A stretch of DNA of 64,000 nucleotides. Source: Knufia peltigerae (taxonomy: Eukaryota > Ascomycota > Eurotiomycetes > Chaetothyriales > Trichomeriaceae). The notes below the pieces were generated by a model. The model was not told where the DNA came from. It worked only from the letters and a program-made list of their open reading frames with translations, and searched no databases. The stretch is from positions 88,984 through 152,983 of the forward strand of contig JAPDRN010000084.1 of assembly GCA_030247855.1 (NCBI GenBank), given 5' to 3'. Shown here one piece after another: positions 8,941 through 17,283 of the stretch. A program made the position numbers and the translations under genes. Within the stretch, counting starts at the first letter, position 1. Each line of letters starts with the position of its first letter.

Positions 8941-10905
8941 ATGAACCATGACGCTGCGCCCAAGCAGCTCACTTTCCGCGCGGTGGTCCTGGCCATCGTG
9001 CTGGCGGTGGTGCTGTCGGCCGCAAACGCCTACCTCGGTCTGTTCGCAGGCCTGACCATCGCCACCGCGATTCCCGCCGCGGTCATTTCCATGGGCGTGC
9101 TGCGCCTGTTGGGTGGCGGTTCGATCCTTGAGAACAACATCGTGCAGACCGGCGCTTCGGCCGGTTCGTCGATCGCCGCCGGTGTGATCTTCACCATCCC
9201 CGCGCTGGTGATCATGGGCTACTGGCCGGACTTCAAGTACTGGTGGGTGCTGGGCATCGCCGGTCTCGGCGGCCTGCTGGGCGTGCTGTTCTCGGTGCCG
9301 CTGCGCCGTTCGATGATCGTCGAAGACCCGCTTCCGTTCCCGGAAGGCAAGGCGGCGGCTGAAGTGCTCAAGGCCGGTGAAAACCCCGGCCCGGGCCTGA
9401 AGATCCTCGGCCTGTCGGCGGTGATCGGTGCCTTCGTCAAGCTGGCCGCGGAAAGCGGCATGCGCCTGATCCCCGACGCCTGGGCTACCTCGGCCTATGT
9501 CGGCAGCTCCAAGATCACCGCGTTCATCGGTACCAACCTGTCGCCGGCGCTGCTGGGCGTGGGCTACATCGTCGGCCTCAACGTCGGCATCGTGGTGGTG
9601 TCCGGCTCGATCCTGACCTGGCACATCGCCATTCCGATCTACCAGGCGTTCTTCATGAACACCGATCCGGCGCTGGCCGCCTCGATCGCCACCGCCTCGT
9701 CCACTGAAGCGGCGTTTGCCATCTGGGGCGCGAAGATGCGCTACCTCGGTGTCGGCGCCATGCTGATCGGTGGCATCTGGACCCTGATCTCGCTGCGCAA
9801 GTCGCTGCTCAACGGCGTCAAAAGCGGCTTTGCGGCCGCGCGCAAGAGCGGTGGCCCGGTACTGGCGCACACCGAGCGCGACCTGCCGATGAAGTGGATG
9901 CTGGTGGCCCTGGTGGTGTTCACCCTGCCGCTGCTGGCGCTGTACCAGGCCATTGTCGGCCAGTGGCACGTGTCGATCCCGATGACCCTCATCATGATCG
10001 TCGCCGGCTTCCTGTTCGTCTCGGTATCGGCTTACCTGGCCGGCCTGATCGGTTCGTCCAACAACCCCGTCTCGGGCATCACCATCTCCACCATCCTGTT
10101 CGCTTCGGCGGTGCTGGTGCTGCTGCTGGGCAAGGACGGCCTGCAGCCGGTCGGTGCCTTCGGTGCGCCGCTGGGCGCGGTGGCCGCGATCATGATCGGC
10201 GCGGTGGTGTGCTGTGCCGCCGCCGTGGGTGGCGACAACCTGCAGGACCTCAAGGCCGGCTACATCGTCGGTGCTACTCCGTGGAAGCAGCAGCTGATGT
10301 TGGGCATCGGCGCGTTCTCGTGCGCGCTGATCATGGCCCCGGTGCTGAACCTGCTGGCCACCGCCTACGGCATCGGCGTCAAGTCCGAGCTGCACCCGAA
10401 TGCGCTGGCCGCACCGCAGGCCAACCTGATGGCGTCGGTGGCCAAGGGCCTGTTCGGCGGCGAGCTGCCGTGGACCTTCATCGGCATCGGTGCCGTGGTC
10501 GGTGCCGCCATCATCGCGTTCGACAGCTGGCTGAAGTCGCGCGACTCGCGTTTCCGCGTGCCGGTGCTGGCCGCAGCGATCGGCATCTACCTGCCGCTGG
10601 AACTGATGGTGCCGATCTTCCTCGGTGGCCTGATCTCCTACCTGGTCGAGCGCTTCCACAAAGTGCGCGCCGATGACGAAGAAGGCCGCGACCGCGTGCA
10701 CAAGCCGGGCGTGCTGTTCGCTGCCGGCCTGATCACCGGTGAGGCGCTGATGGGTATCGCCATCGCCGTGCCGATCGTGGTCAGCAGCCGTGCCGACGTG
10801 CTGGCCGTGCCGTTCCACCTGCCGGCCGCGCAGTGGATCGGCCTGGCCGTGCTGTTCCTGGTCGGTTGGCTGATCTACCGCACCGGCAAGCGCGCCGTGG
10901 CATGA
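8941..10905 (+). CDS. OPT-family oligopeptide transporter
   Basis: 654 residues, inner membrane, about 14-16 helices. The start at 8941 is preferred over ATG 8923 because CAGGGG lies just upstream and the product then begins MNHDAAPKQLTF, as usual for the bacterial OPT group. It has the conserved NAYLGLFAGLTIA in helix 1-2 and SSNNPVSGITIST in the middle. OPT proteins import oligopeptides or metal-chelate complexes by proton coupling; the substrate cannot be read here. An S9 peptidase gene follows on the same strand after a 265-bp gap holding two repeat elements. Confidence 0.92.
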   Translation: MNHDAAPKQLTFRAVVLAIVLAVVLSAANAYLGLFAGLTIATAIPAAVISMGVLRLLGGGSILENNIVQTGASAGSSIAAGVIFTIPALVIMGYWPDFKYWWVLGIAGLGGLLGVLFSVPLRRSMIVEDPLPFPEGKAAAEVLKAGENPGPGLKILGLSAVIGAFVKLAAESGMRLIPDAWATSAYVGSSKITAFIGTNLSPALLGVGYIVGLNVGIVVVSGSILTWHIAIPIYQAFFMNTDPALAASIATASSTEAAFAIWGAKMRYLGVGAMLIGGIWTLISLRKSLLNGVKSGFAAARKSGGPVLAHTERDLPMKWMLVALVVFTLPLLALYQAIVGQWHVSIPMTLIMIVAGFLFVSVSAYLAGLIGSSNNPVSGITISTILFASAVLVLLLGKDGLQPVGAFGAPLGAVAAIMIGAVVCCAAAVGGDNLQDLKAGYIVGATPWKQQLMLGIGAFSCALIMAPVLNLLATAYGIGVKSELHPNALAAPQANLMASVAKGLFGGELPWTFIGIGAVVGAAIIAFDSWLKSRDSRFRVPVLAAAIGIYLPLELMVPIFLGGLISYLVERFHKVRADDEEGRDRVHKPGVLFAAGLITGEALMGIAIAVPIVVSSRADVLAVPFHLPAAQWIGLAVLFLVGWLIYRTGKRAVA

Positions 10906-10912
10906 CGCCCAC

Positions 10913-10951
10913 GGGGTCGGATCCCTTCCCGCAGCGAAGGGCTCTGACCCC
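10913..10951. repeat. GGGGTC...GACCCC palindrome (family B), imperfect copy
   Basis: GGGGTCGGATCCCTTCCC and its near-complement GAAGGGCTCTGACCCC frame a short loop. Five other copies occur in this window. It lies 8 bases after the OPT stop codon. Confidence 0.85.
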
Positions 10952-10962
10952 AGGTTCAATGG

Positions 10963-11035
10963 GTAGTGCCGGCCGCTGGCCGGCAATCCCGGAATGCCGT
11001 GATGCCCCTGGTTGCCGGCCAGCGGCCGGCACTAC
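10963..11035. repeat. SMAG dimer, head-to-head (GTAG ... CTAC)
   Basis: Two GTAGTGCCGGCC-type palindromes in opposite orientation, separated by 27 bases. They match the paired arrangement of SMAG/REP elements seen in Stenotrophomonas, which are linked to RAYT transposases. Transcribed, the pair can fold as two hairpins or one long stem. The element lies between the OPT gene and the next S9 gene and explains the spurious upstream extension of the S9 reading frame. Confidence 0.9.
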
Positions 11036-11170
11036 CACAAACCGCGCTACGGCGCGGTTTGCAGTTTCTGGCGGCGGAGCCAACCCCCGCAGGCAGCCAT
11101 GACCGATGGCCTTGGCAGCCCCGGCCGCGCAGGCCTACCATCGGTCTTTTGCCGTCCTGCGGAGACCCCG

Positions 11171-13249
11171 ATGAAACTGCGTCATGCCCTGCTGCCACTG
11201 AGCCTGCTGGCTGCCCTGCCCAGCGTCGCCGCTGCCCGTGGCCTGGAAGTCCGCGACATGGTGGCGATGGACCGCGTCTCCGCGCCGGTATTGACCGCCG
11301 ACGGCGGCACCGTGGTGTTCGCCAAGCGCAGCACCGATGCCAACCTCAAGGCCAGCACCGCACTGTTCGCGCGCAACCTGCGCACCCGCGACGCGGCACC
11401 GCCGAAGCAGATCACGCCGGCTGGCTGGAACGTCAACTCCGCATCGCTGTCGGCCGATGGCCAGACCGTGTACTTCCTCAGCGCCAAGAACGGCAGCCAG
11501 CAGCTGTACGCACAGCCGATCAGCGGCGGCGCCCCGCGCCAGCTGACCGATTTCCCGGTGGACGTGGACAGCTACCACGTGTCGCCGCAGGACGACCGCG
11601 TGCTGTTCAGCGCTGGCGTGTTCCAGGCCTGTGCCTCGGACCTGGCCTGCACCGAAAAGAAGCTGAAGGACGTGGAAGGCGCCAAGGCCAGCGGCAAGGT
11701 CTTCGATTCGCTGTTCGTGCGCCACTGGGATACCTGGAACGACGGCCGCCGCAACACCCTGTTCGTCGCGCCGTTGCCGGCGGCCAAGGCCGGTGCAGTC
11801 AAGGGCGCTTCGGCGCTGAGCGCGACCATCGACGGCGACGCTCCGTCCAAGCCGTTCGGTGGCAATGACGATTTCACCTGGTCGCCGGATGGCAGCAGCG
11901 TGGTCGCCAGCATCCGCGTGGCCGGCAAGCAGGAGCCGTGGTCGACCAATTTCGACCTGTACCGCTTCGATGCTGCGGGCAAGCAGGCGCCGGTCAACCT
12001 GACCGCGTCCAACCCGGCGTGGGATGCCGGCCCGGTGTTCAGCGCCGACGGCAAGACCCTGTTCTACCGCGCGATGAAGCGCCCCGGCTTTGAAGCCGAC
12101 CGTTTCGGCCTGATGGCGATGGACCTGGCCAGCGGCAAGGCGCGCGAGATCGCGCCGCAGTGGGACCGTTCGGCTGGTGGCATCGCCCTGTCCGCCGACG
12201 GCGCCAGCATCTACACCACGGCAGATGACCTCGGCGAGCACCCGCTGTTCCAGATCGACGTGGCCAGCGGCAAGGCGACCAAGCTGATCGGCGACGGCAG
12301 CGTCACTGCTGTGGACGTGGCCGGCAACAGCGTGGCGATCACCCGCAACAGCCTGAAGAGCAACGACCAGGTGCTGGTCGGCCTGCTGCCGGCCGCTGGC
12401 GAGCCGATCGGCGCGTTGCGCGCGCTGACCCCGGCTGCTGGTGAGGTGCTGAAGGACGTGTCCTTCGGCGACTACGAGCAGTTCGAGTTCAAGGGCTGGA
12501 ACAACGACACCGTGCACGGTTACGTGGTCAAGCCGCACAACTACCAGGAAGGCAAGTCGTACCCGGTTGCGTTCCTGATCCACGGCGGCCCGCAGGGCAG
12601 CTTCGGCAACGGCTGGAGCTACCGCTGGAACCCGCAGACCTATGCGGGCCAGGGCTACGCCGTGGTGATGATCGACTTCCATGGCTCAACCGGCTACGGC
12701 CAGGCCTTCACCGATGCGATCAGCCAGCACTGGGGCGACCGCCCGCTGGAAGACCTGCAGAAGGGCTGGAGCGCGGCGCTGAAGAAGTACGACTTCCTCA
12801 ACGGTGACAAGGCCTGCGCACTGGGCGCCAGCTACGGTGGCTTCATGGTCAACTGGATCGCCGGCAACTGGAACAGCCCGTTCAAGTGCCTGGTCAACCA
12901 TGACGGCGTGTTCGACCAGCGCATGATGGGTTACGCCACCGAAGAGCTGTGGTTCACCGAATGGGAGCAGGGCGGGACCCCTTACCAGAAGGCGGCGAAC
13001 TATGAGAAGTTCAATCCGGTCAACCACGTGGCTGACTGGAAGAAGCCGATCCTGGTGATCCACGGCCAGCAGGACTTCCGCATTCCGGTCGAGCAGGGCC
13101 TGGCCGCGTTCACCGCCGCCCAGCGCCAGGGCATCGAATCGAAGTTCCTGTACTTCCCGGATGAAAACCACTGGGTGCTGAAGCCGAACAACAGCATCCT
13201 CTGGCACGACACCGTCAACGCCTGGCTGAAGCAGCACATCGGCAACTGA
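11171..13249 (+). CDS. S9-family peptidase (dipeptidyl/acylaminoacyl-peptidase type), exported
   Basis: 692 residues. ATG 11171 has GGAGA ten bases upstream and opens a signal peptide (MKLRHALLPLSLLAALPSVAAA); the longer frame runs through a repeat and is not used. Residues ~25-440 form a WD40-like beta-propeller, with repeats such as FSADGKTLFY. The hydrolase domain follows, with IHGGPQGSFG, Ser554 in GASYGGF, Asp635 in GQQDFRIP and His667 in ENHW. This enzyme class trims oligopeptides in the periplasm, in keeping with the POT and OPT transporters nearby. It is only distantly related to the tandem S9 pair at the window start. Confidence 0.94.
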   Translation: MKLRHALLPLSLLAALPSVAAARGLEVRDMVAMDRVSAPVLTADGGTVVFAKRSTDANLKASTALFARNLRTRDAAPPKQITPAGWNVNSASLSADGQTVYFLSAKNGSQQLYAQPISGGAPRQLTDFPVDVDSYHVSPQDDRVLFSAGVFQACASDLACTEKKLKDVEGAKASGKVFDSLFVRHWDTWNDGRRNTLFVAPLPAAKAGAVKGASALSATIDGDAPSKPFGGNDDFTWSPDGSSVVASIRVAGKQEPWSTNFDLYRFDAAGKQAPVNLTASNPAWDAGPVFSADGKTLFYRAMKRPGFEADRFGLMAMDLASGKAREIAPQWDRSAGGIALSADGASIYTTADDLGEHPLFQIDVASGKATKLIGDGSVTAVDVAGNSVAITRNSLKSNDQVLVGLLPAAGEPIGALRALTPAAGEVLKDVSFGDYEQFEFKGWNNDTVHGYVVKPHNYQEGKSYPVAFLIHGGPQGSFGNGWSYRWNPQTYAGQGYAVVMIDFHGSTGYGQAFTDAISQHWGDRPLEDLQKGWSAALKKYDFLNGDKACALGASYGGFMVNWIAGNWNSPFKCLVNHDGVFDQRMMGYATEELWFTEWEQGGTPYQKAANYEKFNPVNHVADWKKPILVIHGQQDFRIPVEQGLAAFTAAQRQGIESKFLYFPDENHWVLKPNNSILWHDTVNAWLKQHIGN

Positions 13250-13260
13250 TGTAGCGCCGA

Positions 13261-13301
13261 GGGGTCGGATTCCTTCCGCACGGCGGAGGGGCTCTGACCC
13301 C
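13261..13301. repeat. Family B palindrome, imperfect copy
   Basis: GGGGTCGGATTCCTTCCG and GGAGGGGCTCTGACCCC are near-complements. It starts 11 bases after the S9 peptidase stop codon and is the first of two copies in this gap. Confidence 0.8.
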
Positions 13302-13320
13302 GCCATCGACCGTCCCTGGG

Positions 13321-13359
13321 GGGCAGAGCCCTTTCGCATGGCGAAAGGGATCCGACCCC
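13321..13359. repeat. Family B palindrome, second copy, opposite orientation
   Basis: It runs from GGGCAGAGCCCTTTCGC to GCGAAAGGGATCCGACCCC. It is inverted relative to the copy at 13261, so the pair is itself an inverted repeat. It ends 16 bases before the DUF819 start codon. Confidence 0.8.
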
Positions 13360-13375
13360 GAACAAGAGCGCCTGC

Positions 13376-14620
13376 ATGCCCTCGACTGCCCTGATCCAGA
13401 ACGACATCGTCGTCTTCGGCCTGATCGCCGCCACTCTTGGCGCCGTGTTCTGGACCGCCTCGCGCGAGCAGGGCCTGTGGAAGCGCGTCTATACCTTCGT
13501 GCCGGCGCTGCTGCTGTGTTATCTGCTGCCGGGCATCTACAACACGTTCGGCCTGATCGACGGGCAGAACACCAGGCTGTACAACCCCATCGCGCGTGAC
13601 ATCCTGCTGCCGGCGGCGCTGATCCTGCTGACCCTGGCGGTGGACATCAAGGGCATCCTGCGGCTGGGGCCGAAGCTGGTGCTGATGTACCTGGGGGCCT
13701 CGGCCAGCATCATGCTGGGTGCGGTGGTGGCGTTCCTGGTGATGCGTGCGATCCATCCCGATACCGTCGCCGGCGACACCTGGGCCGGCATGGCGGCACT
13801 GGCCGGCAGCTGGATCGGCGGCGGTGCCAACATGCTGGCCATGCGCGAAGTGTTCGATGTCAACGCGACCACCTTCGGCCAGTTCGCGGTGGTCGATGTG
13901 GGGGTTGGCTACGTGTGGATGGCGGCGTTGATCTTCCTGGCCGGGCGCGCGGCGAAGATCGATGCACGCAGCGGTGCCGATACCTCCGCCATCGACGAGC
14001 TGAAGGAGCGCATCGCACGCTTCCAGGCCGAGCACGAGCGTATTCCCAGCCTGACCGACCTGATGCTGATCGTGGCCGTGGCCTTCGGTGGCGTCGGTCT
14101 TGCCCACGCCATCGGCGCGCCGCTGGCGGCCTGGTTCAAGGTCAATGTCAGCTGGGCATCGCAGTTCAGCCTGGACGCGCCGTTCGTGTGGGTGGTGGTG
14201 CTGTCGACCACGCTCGGCCTGGGCCTGAGCTTCACCCGTGCACGTACGCTGGAGGGCGCGGGCGCCTCGCGCCTGGGTTCGCTGCTGCTGTACTTCCTGA
14301 TCGCCTGCATCGGCATGCAGATGGATCTGCTTGCGTTGCTGGACCGCCCGTGGCTGTTCCTGCTCGGCCTCATCTGGATCAGCGTGCACATCGTGCTGCT
14401 GTGGTGCCTGGGCAAGCTGTTGAAGGTGCCGTTCTTCTACTTCGCCATCGGTTCGCAGTCGAACATCGGCGGCCCGGCCTCGGCGCCGGTGGTGGCCGCC
14501 GCGTTCCATCCGGCGCTGGCGCCGGTGGGCGTGCTGCTGGGCACGATGGGGTATGCCACCGGCACCTATCTGGCGTATGTGGTCGGCATCACCCTGCGCG
14601 CGCTGGCAGGGCAGGGCTGA
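13376..14620 (+). CDS. DUF819 family integral membrane protein
   Basis: 414 residues with about 11-12 hydrophobic helices. The N-terminus and motifs such as LPGIYNTFGLIDGQN, MAALAGSWIGGGANM and SQSNIGGPASAPV match the DUF819 (YjcL-like) family. The small-residue motifs in two repeated halves suggest a transporter fold, but no substrate is established. The start is ATG 13376; the upstream SD (AAGAG) is modest. The gene stands between repeat elements on both sides and has no obvious operon partner. Confidence 0.85.
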   Translation: MPSTALIQNDIVVFGLIAATLGAVFWTASREQGLWKRVYTFVPALLLCYLLPGIYNTFGLIDGQNTRLYNPIARDILLPAALILLTLAVDIKGILRLGPKLVLMYLGASASIMLGAVVAFLVMRAIHPDTVAGDTWAGMAALAGSWIGGGANMLAMREVFDVNATTFGQFAVVDVGVGYVWMAALIFLAGRAAKIDARSGADTSAIDELKERIARFQAEHERIPSLTDLMLIVAVAFGGVGLAHAIGAPLAAWFKVNVSWASQFSLDAPFVWVVVLSTTLGLGLSFTRARTLEGAGASRLGSLLLYFLIACIGMQMDLLALLDRPWLFLLGLIWISVHIVLLWCLGKLLKVPFFYFAIGSQSNIGGPASAPVVAAAFHPALAPVGVLLGTMGYATGTYLAYVVGITLRALAGQG

Positions 14621-14641
14621 TCATTCAACGGTCGGGGCGAT

Positions 14642-14682
14642 GGGGTCAGATCCCTTTTGCTGTGCAAAAGGGATCTGACCCC
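14642..14682. repeat. Family B palindrome, near-perfect copy
   Basis: GGGGTCAGATCCCTTTTGC and its exact complement flank a centre of about 3 bases. It follows the DUF819 stop codon by 21 bases and lies next to the duplicated gene fragment at 14696. Confidence 0.9.
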
Positions 14683-14695
14683 GGTTCACGGGGGA

Positions 14696-14764
14696 TCACG
14701 CCACCGGCAACCCGCGTTCGATCAGCCACGCTTTCGCGTCTTCCGCGTCCTGCTCGAACCGCGC
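14696..14764 (-). pseudogene. Duplicated 3' fragment of the HExxH gene
   Basis: Read on the minus strand this gives ARFEQDAEDAKAWLIERG followed by LPVA and a TGA stop. It matches the last ~22 residues of the intact gene at 14835-15314, apart from a few silent or single changes (for example Arg for Trp just before the FEQ). The rest of the gene is absent, so it is a remnant of a partial tandem duplication or recombination. About 70 unrelated bases separate it from the intact copy, and a family B palindrome abuts its other side. Confidence 0.8.
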
Positions 14765-14834
14765 CGAGTGAAAAGAAAGGCGCCGCAAGGTTCGGCGCGT
14801 CGCCACGCGCCCATTGCCAACCGCGCCCGCGGCT

Positions 14835-15314
14835 TTACGCCACTGGCAACCCGCGTTCGATCAACCACGCTTTCGCGTCTTCCGCGTCCTGCTCGAACCA
14901 CGCCTTCGTCGACCCCAAGCGATACGTGTACCCCCACGCATCCATGTCGGCCATCAGCCGCTCGCTGCCGACACCGGGCAGGTGTCCGGCCAGCACGATC
15001 TGCAGGTAGCAGGTGGCATCTTCTTCGGGCACCGAATCGGTGGCGTCGGTATGCACCTGCGCGCGCCGCTCCGGCGGCAGCACGATCAGGTGGCAGGCCT
15101 CGTGCAGCATCGAATGCACCGGCGTGTCATCGCGCACGTACACGTCGCTGGCGATGATGCCGGCCTCGGGCTCGCCCCAGTAACTGCCCGGGATCGGCTC
15201 GCCGGCCGCAACGCGGTGCAGGCGCAGCTCATGTGCCGCGAGCAGGCGCTGCGCATCGGCGAAGGCGATGTCGCCGACGCGGGTAACGTTCGGTTCGGGC
15301 GTGGTATCAGTCAT
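14835..15314 (-). CDS. Uncharacterised small HExxH protein (putative zinc metallopeptidase)
   Basis: 159 residues, no signal peptide or membrane helix. Residues 71-75 are HEACH in the context SMLHEACHLIVL, a classic HExxH zincin helix. An acidic stretch (VPEEDATCY, residues 95-103) could give the third zinc ligand at Glu97 or Glu98. The size and this layout recall minimal gluzincins, but I do not recognise a named family. It lies 45 bases downstream of minE on the same strand and could be the last gene of that transcript. A truncated copy of its 3' end lies just beyond its stop codon. Function unknown. Confidence 0.75.
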   Translation of the reverse strand: MTDTTPEPNVTRVGDIAFADAQRLLAAHELRLHRVAAGEPIPGSYWGEPEAGIIASDVYVRDDTPVHSMLHEACHLIVLPPERRAQVHTDATDSVPEEDATCYLQIVLAGHLPGVGSERLMADMDAWGYTYRLGSTKAWFEQDAEDAKAWLIERGLPVA

Positions 15315-15359
15315 GCGGGTCAGGCAGCCCCGCCCATGCAGGCACGGGCGGGGCAGGGG

Positions 15360-15620
15360 TCAGGGTTTGTCCGGGCCTTCAGGCAGCGCCACGGAGATGT
15401 CCAGCACGTCGTGCTGGCCATCCTTGACCAGGTCTACCTTCACTGCATCGACGTCGATGTTCACGTACTTCTTGATCACTTCCAGCAGCTCGCGCTGCAG
15501 TAGTGGCAGGTAGTCGGGACCGCCACGGTGGCTGCGCTCCTGCGCGATGATGATCTGCAGGCGGTTCTTGGCGGTTTCGGCGGTGGTCTTCTTCGCTTTG
15601 AGGAAATCAAACAGGCCCAT
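15360..15620 (-). CDS. minE: Cell division topological specificity factor MinE
   Basis: 86 residues, the usual MinE length. The N-terminal amphipathic helix (MGLFDFLKAK) and the MinD-binding segment (TAKNRLQIIIAQERS) are present, followed by the dimerisation domain. MinE displaces MinD from the membrane and drives pole-to-pole oscillation, so that the Z ring forms at midcell. ATG 15620 starts two bases after the minD stop, which suggests translational coupling. Confidence 0.98.
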   Translation of the reverse strand: MGLFDFLKAKKTTAETAKNRLQIIIAQERSHRGGPDYLPLLQRELLEVIKKYVNIDVDAVKVDLVKDGQHDVLDISVALPEGPDKP

Positions 15621-15622
15621 GC

Positions 15623-16432
15623 TTACCCTCCGAACAGCTTGCTGAAGAAGCCCTTCTTCTCGACGTTGGTGAAGCGCATCGGGCGTTCTTCACCGAGGAT
15701 GCGCGCGACGGCGTCGTCATAGGCCTGGCCGGCAGCGGATTCGCCATCCAGGATGACCGGCTCGCCCTTGTTGGAGGCATTGAGCACGTCGCCCGATTCG
15801 GGGATCACGCCGATCGCCTTCAGGCCAAGGACCTCCTCGACGTCGGCGATGCTGAGCATCTCGCCGCTTTCCACGCGCACCGGGGTGTAGCGGGTCAGCA
15901 GCAGGAAGGCCGGCACGTCCTGGCCGGATTCGGCCTTGTGGGTCTTCGAATCGAGCAGGCCGATGATGCGGTCCGAGTCGCGTACCGAAGACACTTCCGG
16001 GTTCACCACCACCACTGCGCGGTCGGCGAAGTACATCGCCAGGAAGGCGCCTTTCTCGATGCCTGCCGGGGAGTCGCAGATGATGTACTCGAAGCCGTCG
16101 GCGGCCAGGTCCTTCAGGACCTTGCCTACGCCTTCCTGGGTCAGCGCATCCTTGTCGCGGGTCTGCGAGGCAGCCAGCACGAACAGGTTGTCGAAGCGCT
16201 TGTCCTTGATCAGGGCCTGCTTGAGGGTGGCTTCGCCGTGCACGACATTGACGAAGTCGTACACCACGCGGCGTTCGCAGCCCATGATCAGGTCGAGGTT
16301 GCGCAGGCCGACGTCGAAGTCGATCACCGCCACCTTCTTGCCACGCTTTGCCAGGCCGCAGGCAAGGCTGGCGCTGGAAGTGGTCTTGCCGACGCCGCCT
16401 TTGCCGGAGGTGACTACGATGATTTCAGCCAA
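15623..16432 (-). CDS. minD: Septum site-determining ATPase MinD
   Basis: 269 residues, full length. The deviant Walker A motif is SGKGGVGKTTSSA (residues ~9-21). The C-terminal amphipathic membrane-targeting helix is KKGFFSKLFGG. MinD-ATP binds the membrane and recruits MinC. The start codon is TTG at 16432: it gives the canonical N-terminus (M)AEIIVVTSGKGG, and GGAG lies about eight bases upstream. The gene is in the operon GNAT-minC-minD-minE. Confidence 0.98.
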   Translation of the reverse strand: MAEIIVVTSGKGGVGKTTSSASLACGLAKRGKKVAVIDFDVGLRNLDLIMGCERRVVYDFVNVVHGEATLKQALIKDKRFDNLFVLAASQTRDKDALTQEGVGKVLKDLAADGFEYIICDSPAGIEKGAFLAMYFADRAVVVVNPEVSSVRDSDRIIGLLDSKTHKAESGQDVPAFLLLTRYTPVRVESGEMLSIADVEEVLGLKAIGVIPESGDVLNASNKGEPVILDGESAAGQAYDDAVARILGEERPMRFTNVEKKGFFSKLFGG

Positions 16433-16468
16433 AGGACTTCTCCTGATGATTCTGTTTGAGGTGCTGCG

Positions 16469-17281
16469 TCAGTCCAGCGCAGCGATCTTGATCTGGTCCT
16501 GTTCCAGCCACACCTGCACGGCCTTGCCGCGCAGGGTTTCCGGGACATCGTCCAGCACCTTGTAATGGCCTGCAATGGCGACCAGTTCCGCATGGAAATC
16601 ACGGCAGAAAATGCGTGCCGCGGTGTTGCCCTGGGCCCCTGCCAGCGCACGGCCGCGCAGGGTTCCGTAGATATGGATGCTGCCATCGGCGATGACCTCG
16701 GCGCCGGCGCCGACGGTGGCCATCACGGTCAGGTCGCAGTTTTCCGCATACAGCTGCTGGCCCGAACGCACGTTACCCAGCTGCATGCGGCCCGGCTGTG
16801 GCGCGGCGGCATCGGCGGCCTTGCCCATCGGCGTGGCCGGAGCCGGTGCGGAAGCGGCCTTCGCCTCGGCACGCGCGGCACGGCGCGGTTCCGGTGCTGG
16901 TGCCGGCGGCGGCGGCGGCGGGGCAGGCTCTGCTTCGGCGCGCTCGTACTGGGCACGGAACTTGGCAAGCAGTGGCAGGCCAAGCTGCTGCGAGAGCAGG
17001 TCGACCGCGCTGGTGCCATAGGCCAGTGCCACCGGCAATACGCCGGCACCGCGCAGGCCATCCACCAGCGCCTGCGCCGTCGCCACATCGGGCACCTGGC
17101 TGAGGCCGCCGAAGTCCAGGATCACCGCCGCCCGGCCGAACAGCTTCGGCGCACGGCTCACCCGTTCCTGCATTTCCTGCACGAGGCGTTCAACATCGAG
17201 GGTGCGGATGCGCAGGTTGGCGATGCCCACCTGGCCGATCTTCAGTTCACCGGCCTGTTCGTAATCGAAATTCACCGCCAC
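16469..17281 (-). CDS. minC: Septum site-determining protein MinC
   Basis: 270 residues. The N-terminal FtsZ-inhibiting domain spans about 1-105 (GELKIGQVGIANLRIRTLD). A Pro/Ala-rich linker is at ~118-165, with PAPPPPPPAPAPEP. The C-terminal beta-helical domain binds MinD (RSGQQLYAENCDLTVM onward). I place the start at GTG 17281, two bases after the GNAT stop codon (TGAGCGTG), which gives the usual (V/M)AVNFDYEQAG start. The longer frame would run into the GNAT gene. MinC blocks Z-ring assembly away from midcell. Confidence 0.93.
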   Translation of the reverse strand: MAVNFDYEQAGELKIGQVGIANLRIRTLDVERLVQEMQERVSRAPKLFGRAAVILDFGGLSQVPDVATAQALVDGLRGAGVLPVALAYGTSAVDLLSQQLGLPLLAKFRAQYERAEAEPAPPPPPPAPAPEPRRAARAEAKAASAPAPATPMGKAADAAAPQPGRMQLGNVRSGQQLYAENCDLTVMATVGAGAEVIADGSIHIYGTLRGRALAGAQGNTAARIFCRDFHAELVAIAGHYKVLDDVPETLRGKAVQVWLEQDQIKIAALD

Positions 17282-17283
17282 GC

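Noticed and set aside
8770..10986. A 738-codon minus-strand open frame
   Set aside because: It is antisense to the OPT transporter, and its translation is a repetitive His/Gln/Asp-rich shadow.
11012..11170. Upstream extension of the third S9 peptidase
   Set aside because: It begins inside a SMAG dimer. The start at 11171 has an SD and a signal peptide.
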